Below are positions 1-4,603 of a stretch of DNA of 7,648 bases, one piece after another. The notes below the pieces were generated by a model, which was not told the DNA's origin, made no database searches, and saw only the letters and a program-made list of their open reading frames with translations. The DNA comes from Pseudomonadota bacterium (GTDB lineage: Bacteria; Pseudomonadota; Alphaproteobacteria; Azospirillales; Azospirillaceae): NCBI GenBank assembly GCA_023412175.1, contig JAEYOB010000862.1, positions 1-7,648 of the forward strand. The letters are read 5' to 3'. Both the position numbers and the translations under genes were made by a program. Numbering within the stretch: position 1 is the first letter of the stretch; each line of letters opens with the position of its first letter.

Positions 1-30
1 AAGGCCGCGCAACAGGGCGCGGCGGCCTGA
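1..30 (+). CDS. possible C-terminal end of an upstream gene (partial)
   Basis: Frame 1 reads KAAQQGAAA and then TGA at 28-30. An Ala/Gln/Lys-rich C-terminus is common in GC-rich proteobacterial proteins, and a very stable hairpin begins 1 base after the stop, as expected at the end of a transcription unit. Nine codons are too few to identify a family, and chance cannot be excluded. Confidence 0.25.
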   Translation, partial: KAAQQGAAA

Positions 31-31
31 C

Positions 32-68
32 GGGCCGGGGCCGGGATGCGCTTCCCGCTCCCCGGCCC
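32..68 (+). terminator. strong GC hairpin, terminator-like but without a U-tract
   Basis: A 9-bp perfect outer stem (32-40 with 60-68) is followed, across a small internal loop, by a 5-bp inner stem (42-46 with 53-57) closing a 6-base loop. It starts directly after the candidate stop codon at 28-30. No run of T follows on either strand, so it is not a canonical intrinsic terminator. It could act in Rho-assisted termination or 3'-end protection. The rest of 69-193 shows only small GC inverted repeats (106-111/122-127 and 145-149/153-157) and no gene I can support. Confidence 0.4.
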
Positions 69-193
69 CCCGGTCAAAGCCGAGCGATGCGGCCAGGGCC
101 GTTTGGGCGGCAGCCATGGGCGCCGCCTGCGGATCGTTGCAGGGCCGGCGGAGCCGGGTGCTTGATTCTGATCTGAATGGAAGTCGAGAAAGT

Positions 194-267
194 TGGTTGG
201 GGGACTAGGATTCGAACCTAGGCTGGCGGAGTCAGAGTCCGCTGTCCTACCGCTAGACGATCCCCCA
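194..267 (-). tRNA. tRNA-Gln (anticodon CTG)
   Basis: Read on the - strand, the acceptor arm TGGGGGA (267-261) pairs with TCCCCCA (204-198), followed by discriminator A and an encoded CCA (196-194). The anticodon stem GCGGA/TCCGC encloses the loop CTCTGAC, giving anticodon CTG (reads CAG, Gln). The T-arm carries GGTTCGAATCC. The U1-A72 first pair is a known feature of bacterial tRNA-Gln. It lies 3 bases downstream of tRNA-Gly, so the two are almost certainly processed from one transcript. Confidence 0.97.
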
Positions 268-270
268 ACA

Positions 271-345
271 TGGAGCGGGCGAAGGGATTCGAACCCTCGA
301 CCCCAACCTTGGCAAGGTTGTGCTCTACCCCTGAGCTACGCCCGC
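271..345 (-). tRNA. tRNA-Gly (anticodon GCC)
   Basis: On the - strand the acceptor GCGGGCG (345-339) pairs with CGCCCGC (281-275), followed by discriminator T and encoded CCA (273-271). The anticodon stem is formed by CAACC/GGTTG, with anticodon GCC in the loop (reads GGC). The D-arm (AGCTCAGGGGTAGAGC) and T-arm (GGTTCGAATCC) are standard. It is the promoter-proximal member of the Gly-Gln pair. Confidence 0.97.
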
Positions 346-385
346 ACCGTATAGCAAGTGCGTTGCACCCACGTTAGGGAGCGGC

Positions 386-414
386 CTTATAAGGAAACCC
401 GGCCGCCCGCGCAA
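386..414 (-). promoter_or_regulatory. candidate promoter of the tRNA-Gly/tRNA-Gln pair
   Basis: On the - strand there is a -35-like TTGCGC (414-409), a 17-base spacer and a -10-like TATAAG (391-386). The predicted transcript start near 379 lies about 34 bases before the 5' end of tRNA-Gly. It lies in the 116-base gap that separates the two tRNA pairs, which is the only place a separate promoter could be. Sigma70-type elements are only moderately conserved in alphaproteobacteria, so this is an inference. Confidence 0.45.
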
Positions 415-436
415 GTACTAAATCACCAAACTCAAA

Positions 437-460
437 TCACCGATGCGCAAGTCACCGATG
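437..460. repeat. short direct repeat of TCACCGATG in the tRNA spacer
   Basis: The 9-mer TCACCGATG occurs at 437-445 and again at 452-460, a 15-base period, directly beyond the 3' end of tRNA-Ala (462). A third partial copy (ATCACC) lies at 422-427. It may be remnant duplication of the tRNA flank; no function is evident. Confidence 0.5.
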
Positions 461-461
461 A

Positions 462-537
462 TGGTGGAGCCGAGGGGGATCGAACCCCTGACCTTCGCAA
501 TGCCATTGCGACGCTCTCCCAGCTGAGCTACGGCCCC
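462..537 (-). tRNA. tRNA-Ala (anticodon GGC)
   Basis: On the - strand the acceptor GGGGCCG (537-531) pairs with CGGCTCC (472-466), followed by discriminator A and encoded CCA (464-462). The third acceptor pair is G3-U70, the classic alanine identity element. The anticodon stem TCGCA/TGCGA encloses ATGGCAT, giving anticodon GGC (reads GCC). It lies 4 bases downstream of tRNA-Leu and is presumably co-transcribed with it. Confidence 0.97.
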
Positions 538-541
538 ATCA

Positions 542-628
542 TGGTGCGCTCGGAGGGAGTCGAACCCCCACGGCCTTTCAGCCACTAGGACCTGAACCTA
601 GCGCGTCTACCAGTTCCGCCACGAGCGC
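542..628 (-). tRNA. tRNA-Leu (anticodon CAG)
   Basis: This is an 87-base class II tRNA with a long variable arm (TGGCTGAAAGGCCGT). On the - strand the acceptor GCGCTCG (628-622) pairs with CGAGCGC (552-546), followed by discriminator A and encoded CCA (544-542). The anticodon stem CTAGG/CCTAG encloses TTCAGGT, so the anticodon is CAG, reading CTG, which should be the dominant leucine codon in a GC-rich genome. It is the first gene of the Leu-Ala pair. Confidence 0.97.
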
Positions 629-661
629 ATTCCCGGTCGCCGTTTCCGGCGGCGGGCCGTC

Positions 662-690
662 GATATAGCCGGGCTGCCGGCCAAGCTCAA
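662..690 (-). promoter_or_regulatory. candidate promoter of the tRNA-Leu/tRNA-Ala pair
   Basis: On the - strand there is TTGAGC (690-685), an exactly 17-base spacer, and TATATC (667-662). The predicted start near 655 is about 27 bases upstream of the tRNA-Leu 5' end, a normal leader for a tRNA precursor. The region between it and marR (691-744) holds an imperfect palindrome at 709-721 (GGAAAATTCTTCC) of unknown meaning. Confidence 0.5.
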
Positions 691-744
691 GCGAAAATGA
701 AGCGGCGCGGAAAATTCTTCCACGGAGGGCCGGAGACGGCATCC

Positions 745-774
745 TTGCGAAAATTAATAAGGCAGCCTTAATAT
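745..774 (+). promoter_or_regulatory. candidate marR promoter, predicted leaderless
   Basis: TTGCGA (745-750) and TAATAT (769-774) are separated by 18 bases; the alternative -10 TTAATA (768-773) gives 17. A start about 7 bases past the -10 would fall at or next to the ATG at 780. No Shine-Dalgarno sequence precedes that ATG (the only purine-rich stretch, AAGG at 759-762, is 17 bases away). Both facts point to a leaderless marR mRNA. Confidence 0.45.
758..770. promoter_or_regulatory. candidate MarR operator palindrome
   Basis: TAAGGC-A-GCCTTA is a perfect 13-base palindrome, with two further symmetric pairs outside (755/773 and 756/772). It lies in the spacer and overlaps the -10 of the candidate marR promoter. 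MarR dimers typically bind AT-flanked palindromes of this size in their own promoters, so autorepression of marR-MFS-OYE is the natural reading. Binding is inferred from position and symmetry only. Confidence 0.55.
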
Positions 775-779
775 ATGGT

Positions 780-1247
780 ATGCATAATGATCCCCCTTTC
801 GGCCTCGCCCTGATCGACGCCGCGCGCCTGCTGCGCGCGCGCTTCGACCGCGCGCTGGCGGATGCCCATCTCGGGCTGACGCCCGGCGAAGCGCGCACCC
901 TGGTCTATGTCGGCCTCCATCCCGGCTCGCGCCAGACGGTGCTGGCAGCGCTGATGGGCGTCGAGCCCATGACCCTGGTCGGCTACCTCGACCGCCTGGA
1001 GGCCTGCGGCCTCATCGTGCGCGAGCCCGATTCCTCCGACCGGCGCGCGAAGATCATCCACCTGACACCGCAGGCCGAGCCGTTGCGGATTCGCGTGATC
1101 GAGGTCCTCGGCGGCACCCGCGAGGCGGTGATGGAGGAGTTCCATCCCGACGAGGTCGCGGTGTTCAAGGACCTGCTGCTGCGCCTGCGCACCAGGCTTC
1201 TCGCCGACGAGCGCTCCCCGGAAGCTCCCGCATCGGAGCCCCCATGA
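780..1247 (+). CDS. MarR-family transcriptional regulator
   Basis: A 155-residue protein of normal MarR length. Residues about 8-30 form the N-terminal dimerisation helix. Residues about 33-75 carry the helix-turn-helix, ending in a likely recognition helix (EPMTLVGYLDRLEACG, 62-77). The beta wing follows with the family signature D87-R88-R89 and KIIHLTPQA, and residues 100-145 form the C-terminal dimerisation helices. The start is the first ATG in frame; no Shine-Dalgarno is present and the promoter lies so close that the mRNA is probably leaderless. The stop overlaps the MFS start (ATGA), so the two are translationally coupled. A single cysteine (C76) follows the recognition helix; the N-terminal redox cysteine of OhrR-type members is absent. 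Likely role: repressor of the exporter and reductase downstream, released by a small aromatic or electrophilic ligand (inferred). Family assignment is firm; ligand unknown. Confidence 0.93.
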   Translation: MHNDPPFGLALIDAARLLRARFDRALADAHLGLTPGEARTLVYVGLHPGSRQTVLAALMGVEPMTLVGYLDRLEACGLIVREPDSSDRRAKIIHLTPQAEPLRIRVIEVLGGTREAVMEEFHPDEVAVFKDLLLRLRTRLLADERSPEAPASEPP

Positions 1248-2572
1248 AGCCGGTCATGTCGGAGATGCGCACCGCGGTGATCGGCGCGCTGATCGTCACG
1301 CTGGGGCCGCTGAGCCTGTCGCTGTACACCCCGGCCATGCCGATGCTGGTCGAGGCGTTCCAGACCACGCCGTCGGCGGTGAAGCTGAGCCTGAGCGTGT
1401 ACTTCTTCGGCTTCGCCTTCTCGCAATTGGCCTGCGGGCCGCTGTCGGATGCCTATGGCCGGCGGCCCGTCGCCCTCGGCTTCTTCGCCGTCTACGCGGT
1501 GGGGAGCGTCGTGGCGGCGCTGTCGGCGTCCATTGACGGGCTGCTCGCCGGGCGGCTGCTGCAAGGCGTGGGCGCGGCGGCCGGCATCGCGATCTCCCGC
1601 GCCATCGTGCGCGACCAGTTCATCGGGCAGAACTCGGCGCGCATCCTCAACCTGATCGGGCTGATGCTCGCCACCGCCCCCGCGGTCGCGCCCACGCTGG
1701 GCGGGCTGATCCTCGGCACCCTGGGCTGGCGCGCGATCTTCTACGTCATGACGGTGTATGGGTTGCTGGTGCTGGCGCTCTTCGCCGCCGGCATGACCGA
1801 GACCAACGCCAACCCCGACCGGACGCAGGCCCGCCCTGGCCGCGTGCTGCGCAACTACGGCACCCTGCTGACCGACCGGCGCTTCATGCGCGCCGGGGTG
1901 ATGCTCGGCATGACGCTGGGCGGGCTGTACACGCTGGCGGCGCTGCTGCCCTTCGTGATGATCGAGACGGTGGGCCTGACGCCGACCCAGTTCGGCATGG
2001 CGATGCTGCTGCAGACCGGTGCCTACACGGCCGGTGCCGCGCTCACCGGGCAGTTGCTGCGCCGCGGGGTGGAGGCGAAGCGCCTCATCCCCGCCGGCCT
2101 CGCCTTCGTCGCCGTCGGCGCCATCGGCTTCGCCATCGGCCTGCGGCTGCTGCCGCCGTCGCTGCTCACGGTCATGGGACCGGCGGGGCTGTGGGCCTTC
2201 GGCATCGCGCTGGTCATGCCCGGCACGACCTCCGACGCGCTACTCGGTTATCCGACCATGGCCGGCGCGGCCTCGGCGCTGACCGGCTTCCTGCAAATCG
2301 GTGGCGGCCTCGCGGGGTCCACCGTCGCGGCGCTGCTGTTCGCCAGCCCCTTCGTGGCGCTGACGACGATCATCCCGGCGATGGCGGTCGTCGCCCTCCT
2401 CGCCTACGCTCTGCCCATTGCGCCGGAACAGCAGAGAAAGCCGTCCCCGGACCTTGAGGATCTGGAGGTGGCGGTCGACCCGGCGGCAGTGCTGGGAGCC
2501 GGCGGGGACGAGATCGAGACGGCGCTCGCCCGCCGCGCGCCCGGCGCGGCCGAGGAACGACGCCAGAACTGA
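1244..2572 (+). CDS. MFS multidrug exporter, Bcr/CflA (DHA1) type
   Basis: A 442-residue inner-membrane drug:H+ antiporter with about 12 hydrophobic segments in two halves. Family motifs are visible: YTPAMPML in the first periplasmic loop, motif A GPLSDAYGRRP (65-75) between segments 2 and 3, motif B around R104-LLQG, RAIVRDQF (119-126), and motif C around G139 to P150-TLGG in segment 5, typical of exporters. The length beyond about residue 392 is unusual: a 50-residue hydrophilic acidic/basic tail (APEQQRKPSP to the end), where Bcr/CflA proteins normally stop near 400. The start ATG overlaps the marR stop and has GGAG at 1235-1238, 5 bases upstream. Context says it exports the compound sensed by the MarR protein, or products of the adjacent reductase. 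The exact substrate cannot be read from sequence. Confidence 0.93.
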   Translation: MKPVMSEMRTAVIGALIVTLGPLSLSLYTPAMPMLVEAFQTTPSAVKLSLSVYFFGFAFSQLACGPLSDAYGRRPVALGFFAVYAVGSVVAALSASIDGLLAGRLLQGVGAAAGIAISRAIVRDQFIGQNSARILNLIGLMLATAPAVAPTLGGLILGTLGWRAIFYVMTVYGLLVLALFAAGMTETNANPDRTQARPGRVLRNYGTLLTDRRFMRAGVMLGMTLGGLYTLAALLPFVMIETVGLTPTQFGMAMLLQTGAYTAGAALTGQLLRRGVEAKRLIPAGLAFVAVGAIGFAIGLRLLPPSLLTVMGPAGLWAFGIALVMPGTTSDALLGYPTMAGAASALTGFLQIGGGLAGSTVAALLFASPFVALTTIIPAMAVVALLAYALPIAPEQQRKPSPDLEDLEVAVDPAAVLGAGGDEIETALARRAPGAAEERRQN

Positions 2573-2625
2573 GGCTGCCCCTGCCCCATCGCCGCCACGG
2601 CGCGGTTGTTGTACCGTTCGAAACC

Positions 2626-2631
2626 AAGGAG
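2626..2631 (+). promoter_or_regulatory. ribosome binding site fixing the OYE start
   Basis: AAGGAG lies 5 bases before ATG 2637. It decides the start, because the same frame stays open upstream to 2418 inside the MFS gene. The 64-base gap between the MFS stop and this ATG has no convincing terminator, so co-transcription is likely. Confidence 0.85.
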
Positions 2632-2636
2632 TTCCG

Positions 2637-3752
2637 ATGACCAGCCAGCTCTTCCAGCCGATCCAGCTAGGCTCCCTTGCCCTGGAAAACCGGATCGTCA
2701 TCGCACCGATGTGCCAGTACTCGGCGCAGGACGGCATGCCCGGAAGCTGGCATCTGATCCACCTTGGGCATCTAGCCCTCTCGGGCGCCGGCCTGCTGTT
2801 CCTCGAAGCCACGGCGGTGGAGCCGGAGGGCCGGATCAGCCCGGCCGACCTCGGGCTGTGGTCGGACGAGACGGAAGCCGCGCTGGCCCGCGTGCTCGAC
2901 GCCGTCCGCGCGGAATCGGCCACGCCGCTGGGCATCCAGCTCGCGCACGCCGGGCGCAAGGCGTCCGTCCAGACGCCCTGGGAAGGTGGTGCGCAGATCG
3001 CGCTGGAGGACGGCGGCTGGAACTGCGTCGCACCATCGCCGATCCCGCAGAATCCGAATGAGCGCCTCCCCCTCGCTCTGGACGCCGCCGGACTGGAGCG
3101 CATCCGTGCCGCCTTCGCCGAATCGGCGCGCCGCGCGGCCCGGATCGGGTTGGACACCGTCGAGGTGCATGCCGCACACGGCTACCTGCTGCACCAGTTC
3201 CTCTCGCCGCTGTCCAACCGGCGCGACGACGCCTACGGCGGCAGCCTGGAAAACCGCATGCGCTTCCCGCTGGAGGTGTTCGAGGCGGTGCACGCCGCAT
3301 TCCCCGCCGACCGCCCGGTGGGCGTGCGCGTCTCCGCCACCGACTGGGCCGAGGGCGGCTGGGACCTGGAGCAGACCATCACCTTCGCCCACGCACTCGG
3401 GGAGCGCGGCTGCGCCTACATCGACGTGTCCACCGCCGGCCTGACACCGGCCCAGTCCATCCCCGTCGGCCCCGGCTATCAGGTGCCGTTCGCCGAGGCA
3501 ATCAAGCGCGCGACAAGCCTGCCGACCATTGCGGTGGGTCTGATCACCGAGCCGCTCCAGGCCGAAGCCATCGTCGCCGAGGGAAAAGCCGACATGGTCG
3601 CGCTCGCCCGCGGCATCCTGTACGACCCGCGCTGGCCCTGGCACGCCGCCGCCGAGCTGGGCGCCGAGGTCAAGGCACCCAAGCAGTACTGGCGTTCGCA
3701 ACCGCGCGCGTACAAGCGGCTGTTCGGCACGACCTCCATCGAGCAGCGGTAG
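2637..3752 (+). CDS. NADH:flavin oxidoreductase, Old Yellow Enzyme family (YqjM/XenA class)
   Basis: A 371-residue cytoplasmic FMN enzyme with a complete TIM-barrel length. It should reduce activated C=C bonds (enones, maleimides, quinones) and often nitro compounds with NAD(P)H. Class III signatures are in place: APMCQYSA with C26 and Y28 (redox-modulating Cys and active-site Tyr, same positions as described for YqjM), QLAHAGRK (Q102, FMN contact), and H178-A-A-H181-G-Y183, the substrate-binding His pair plus Tyr, at XenA-like numbering. HQFLSPLSNRRDDAYGGSLENR (186-207) is the family hallmark. R231, the G301 region and ARG (324-326) are the usual FMN phosphate region, and YWRSQPRA near the C-terminus matches the subunit-swapping arginine/tryptophan segment. 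Third gene of the MarR/MFS unit, comparable in logic to repressor-controlled nemA loci. Class assignment is firm; the physiological substrate is unknown. Confidence 0.95.
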   Translation: MTSQLFQPIQLGSLALENRIVIAPMCQYSAQDGMPGSWHLIHLGHLALSGAGLLFLEATAVEPEGRISPADLGLWSDETEAALARVLDAVRAESATPLGIQLAHAGRKASVQTPWEGGAQIALEDGGWNCVAPSPIPQNPNERLPLALDAAGLERIRAAFAESARRAARIGLDTVEVHAAHGYLLHQFLSPLSNRRDDAYGGSLENRMRFPLEVFEAVHAAFPADRPVGVRVSATDWAEGGWDLEQTITFAHALGERGCAYIDVSTAGLTPAQSIPVGPGYQVPFAEAIKRATSLPTIAVGLITEPLQAEAIVAEGKADMVALARGILYDPRWPWHAAAELGAEVKAPKQYWRSQPRAYKRLFGTTSIEQR

Positions 3753-3770
3753 GCGCGGTTGCGCCGCTGC
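3743..3770 (+). terminator. hairpin spanning the OYE stop codon
   Basis: Stem GCAGC (3743-3747) with GCTGC (3766-3770) and stem GGCGC (3752-3756) with GCGCC (3761-3765) enclose the loop GGTT; a left-side bulge GGTA separates the two stems. It overlaps the stop TAG (3750-3752). No U-tract follows. It may be a 3'-end stabiliser or part of termination together with the hairpins at 3783-3796 (CCCCC/GGGGG) and 3841-3871. Confidence 0.35.
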
Positions 3771-3840
3771 CCGAAGCGCGCTCCCCCATCCGGGGGTACA
3801 ACGCTCCCCTCCAATTCGCCCGTGTACGCCGGGCGGACAC

Positions 3841-3871
3841 CCCCTGCCGCCAAGCCTGTCGGCGGCAGGGG
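3841..3871 (+). terminator. perfect 11-bp hairpin downstream of the OYE gene
   Basis: CCCCTGCCGCC (3841-3851) pairs perfectly with GGCGGCAGGGG (3861-3871) around the 9-base loop AAGCCTGTC. It is about 90 bases after the OYE stop. The nearest T-rich stretch (ATTTTC, 3895-3900) is 24 bases away, so it is not a textbook intrinsic terminator. It probably marks the end of the marR-MFS-OYE transcript, or it is a palindromic intergenic repeat of the REP kind. Confidence 0.45.
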
Positions 3872-4000
3872 CACCCCCGTCCAGTGGTCACCCCATTTTC
3901 CGTAAAGGGAACGGAACCGCCTAGCCCGTCAGCGTGCCACCAAGGCCTTCCGCAAACCTCCTCACCATTGAGGACAACCAAAATTTGATATACTTAAGCA

Positions 4001-4020
4001 TGGAGTAACTTAATACTCCA
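4001..4020. repeat. inverted repeat TGGAGTA/TACTCCA
   Basis: TGGAGTA (4001-4007) and TACTCCA (4014-4020) form a perfect 7-bp inverted repeat around ACTTAA. The same hexamer ACTTAA also occurs at 3992-3997, within a CTTAAG palindrome. Geometry suits a dimeric DNA-binding protein site overlapping a possible weak -10, or a small RNA hairpin. Confidence 0.5.
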
Positions 4021-4058
4021 CGCGACACATCGACCGCACACAACAACATTTCACAAAG

Positions 4059-4081
4059 GAAATAACTTTATTTCAAAATAA
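4059..4081. repeat. overlapping AT-rich inverted repeats
   Basis: GAAATA (4059-4064) pairs with TATTTC (4069-4074) across ACTT, and TTATTT (4068-4073) pairs with AAATAA (4076-4081) across CA. The two are mutually exclusive as RNA hairpins. They might be a regulator or nucleoid-protein site; no function can be assigned. Confidence 0.4.
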
Positions 4082-4133
4082 AAATCTTAGGAGTGCGCTA
4101 GAAAAAATCTTCCGCGACTCAACAATTCGCCTA

Positions 4134-4162
4134 TTGACCACACACACTGACGACACCATAGT
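4134..4162 (+). promoter_or_regulatory. candidate sigma70 promoter in the AT-rich island
   Basis: TTGACC (4134-4139, 5 of 6 to consensus), an exact 17-base spacer and CATAGT (4157-4162, 4 of 6). The predicted start is near 4169. The transcript would meet the intrinsic terminator at 4215-4246 after only about 78 bases. Reading on, it would reach the small ORF at 4316. Confidence 0.55.
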
Positions 4163-4168
4163 TTCCTA

Positions 4169-4246
4169 AGCAGTTGGGTCTAAAGCGTGAGCGAAATTTT
4201 CAGGGCAACCTCTTGCGGGCGAGCAATGCCTCGCCCGCCTCCTTTT
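4169..4246 (+). ncRNA. possible small RNA or terminated leader
   Basis: This is bounded by the promoter candidate at 4134-4162 and the terminator ending in TTTT at 4246, giving an RNA of about 78 nt with no ORF of its own. The terminator tail reads CCTCCTTTT, like the anti-Shine-Dalgarno end of 16S rRNA, so the released RNA could pair with ribosome binding sites. Alternatives are a transcription attenuator for the ORF at 4316 or simple read-through protection. I recognise no known RNA family; ends are predicted, not observed. Confidence 0.35.
4215..4246 (+). terminator. intrinsic terminator
   Basis: GCGGGCGAG (4215-4223) and CTCGCCCGC (4230-4238) form a perfect 9-bp GC stem with the 6-base loop CAATGC, followed within 5 bases by TTTT (4243-4246). 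This is the best intrinsic terminator in the window. It works only in the + direction; no T-run lies on the other side for the - strand. Confidence 0.8.
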
Positions 4247-4315
4247 CGCGACAACTGCCCGCATCAGATCAGGACGATCTCTATCCCGCGAAAGCGAGCT
4301 ACCGGAATATTTTTC

Positions 4316-4537
4316 ATGACCTATGACTTGGAATGTCAAATAACGGTCGACCAGTCGCTCGATCCCGCTTCGGAAGACCGTCTGCTTGAAGCCATATGGA
4401 GTTTCGAGGAATTCCTGAAGGCCAACGGCATCGGATTCGTGCTCGACCTCAAGGATGCCGATACCCAGTGCCGTATCCTGCGCTCCGTCTATTCCCGCTC
4501 CGGCTTCGAACAGCGCAACGCGGCGAGCCGGCAATGA
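4316..4537 (+). CDS. small hypothetical protein (73 residues)
   Basis: I do not recognise a family. The predicted protein is acidic and soluble: an N-terminal segment (YDLECQITVDQSLDP), a helix-like stretch rich in E/L/F (EDRLLEAIWSFEEFLKANG), a strand-like GFVLDLKD, and a basic C-terminus. No signal peptide, membrane segment or metal motif is seen. The third codon positions are mostly G/C, as in true genes here. The frame opens at a GTG at 4187, but that would place the intrinsic terminator inside the coding region, so ATG 4316 is preferred; its Shine-Dalgarno is weak (CGGA, about 9 bases upstream). It lies 70 bases after the terminator and converges on the GntR gene (66-base gap). An antisense ORF covers much of the same span but looks less protein-like. 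Confidence 0.5.
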   Translation: MTYDLECQITVDQSLDPASEDRLLEAIWSFEEFLKANGIGFVLDLKDADTQCRILRSVYSRSGFEQRNAASRQ

Positions 4538-4603
4538 CCCCGCCCAAGCGCAGCATTACCCGGACATAGGCATCGAGCGCGCCGCTGCTGGGCGCCGTTC
4601 CGC

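Larger units (their letters stand above)
3872..4214. other. AT-rich non-coding island
   Basis: Hand count gives about 40% GC over 3961-4200 against roughly 70% in the adjoining genes. No ORF here has convincing coding character. It contains several inverted repeats (4001-4020, 4059-4074, 4068-4081), a spaced pair CTTAGGA (4086-4092)/TCCTAAG (4164-4170), a weak promoter candidate (TTGATA 3985-3990, 18 bases, CTTAAT 4009-4014) and a better one at 4134-4162. Composition and repeat density suggest a regulatory region or a recently acquired segment; no mobile-element gene or end is visible. Confidence 0.6.

Noticed and set aside
2..206. Frame 2 open reading of about 68 codons on the + strand
   Set aside because: It has no clear start or ribosome site, reads into tRNA-Gln, and its Arg/Pro/Gly/Ser composition is what GC-rich non-coding DNA gives.
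358..588. + strand ORF of 76 codons
   Set aside because: It runs through tRNA-Ala and into tRNA-Leu on the other strand; its sequence is tRNA antisense translated.
194..628. tRNA genes as an integration site of a mobile island
   Set aside because: All four tRNAs are intact and I see no integrase, no repeated tRNA 3' end and no composition change next to them.
983..1564. - strand ORF of 193 codons opposite marR/MFS
   Set aside because: Arg/Gln/His-rich antisense shadow of two well-supported genes; no family features.
2418..2636. N-terminal extension of the OYE ORF
   Set aside because: The frame is open but overlaps the MFS gene; AAGGAG directly before ATG 2637 and alignment of C26/H178/H181 with family numbering fix the later start.
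2240..3157. - strand ORF of 305 codons
   Set aside because: Antisense to the MFS C-terminus and the OYE gene, both of which have conserved motifs; Arg/Ser/Ala-rich.
3921..4001. - strand micro-ORF MLKYIKFWLSSMVRRFAEGLGGTLTG
   Set aside because: A possible 26-residue peptide, but with no convincing ribosome site or promoter; short enough to occur by chance in an AT-rich stretch.
4187..4315. GTG-initiated 116-codon version of the small ORF
   Set aside because: It would include the perfect intrinsic terminator (4215-4246) in coding sequence, and the first 43 residues look non-protein-like.
4166..4534. - strand ORF of 122 codons opposite the small hypothetical gene
   Set aside because: It crosses the terminator and promoter elements and has a less protein-like composition; not fully excluded.
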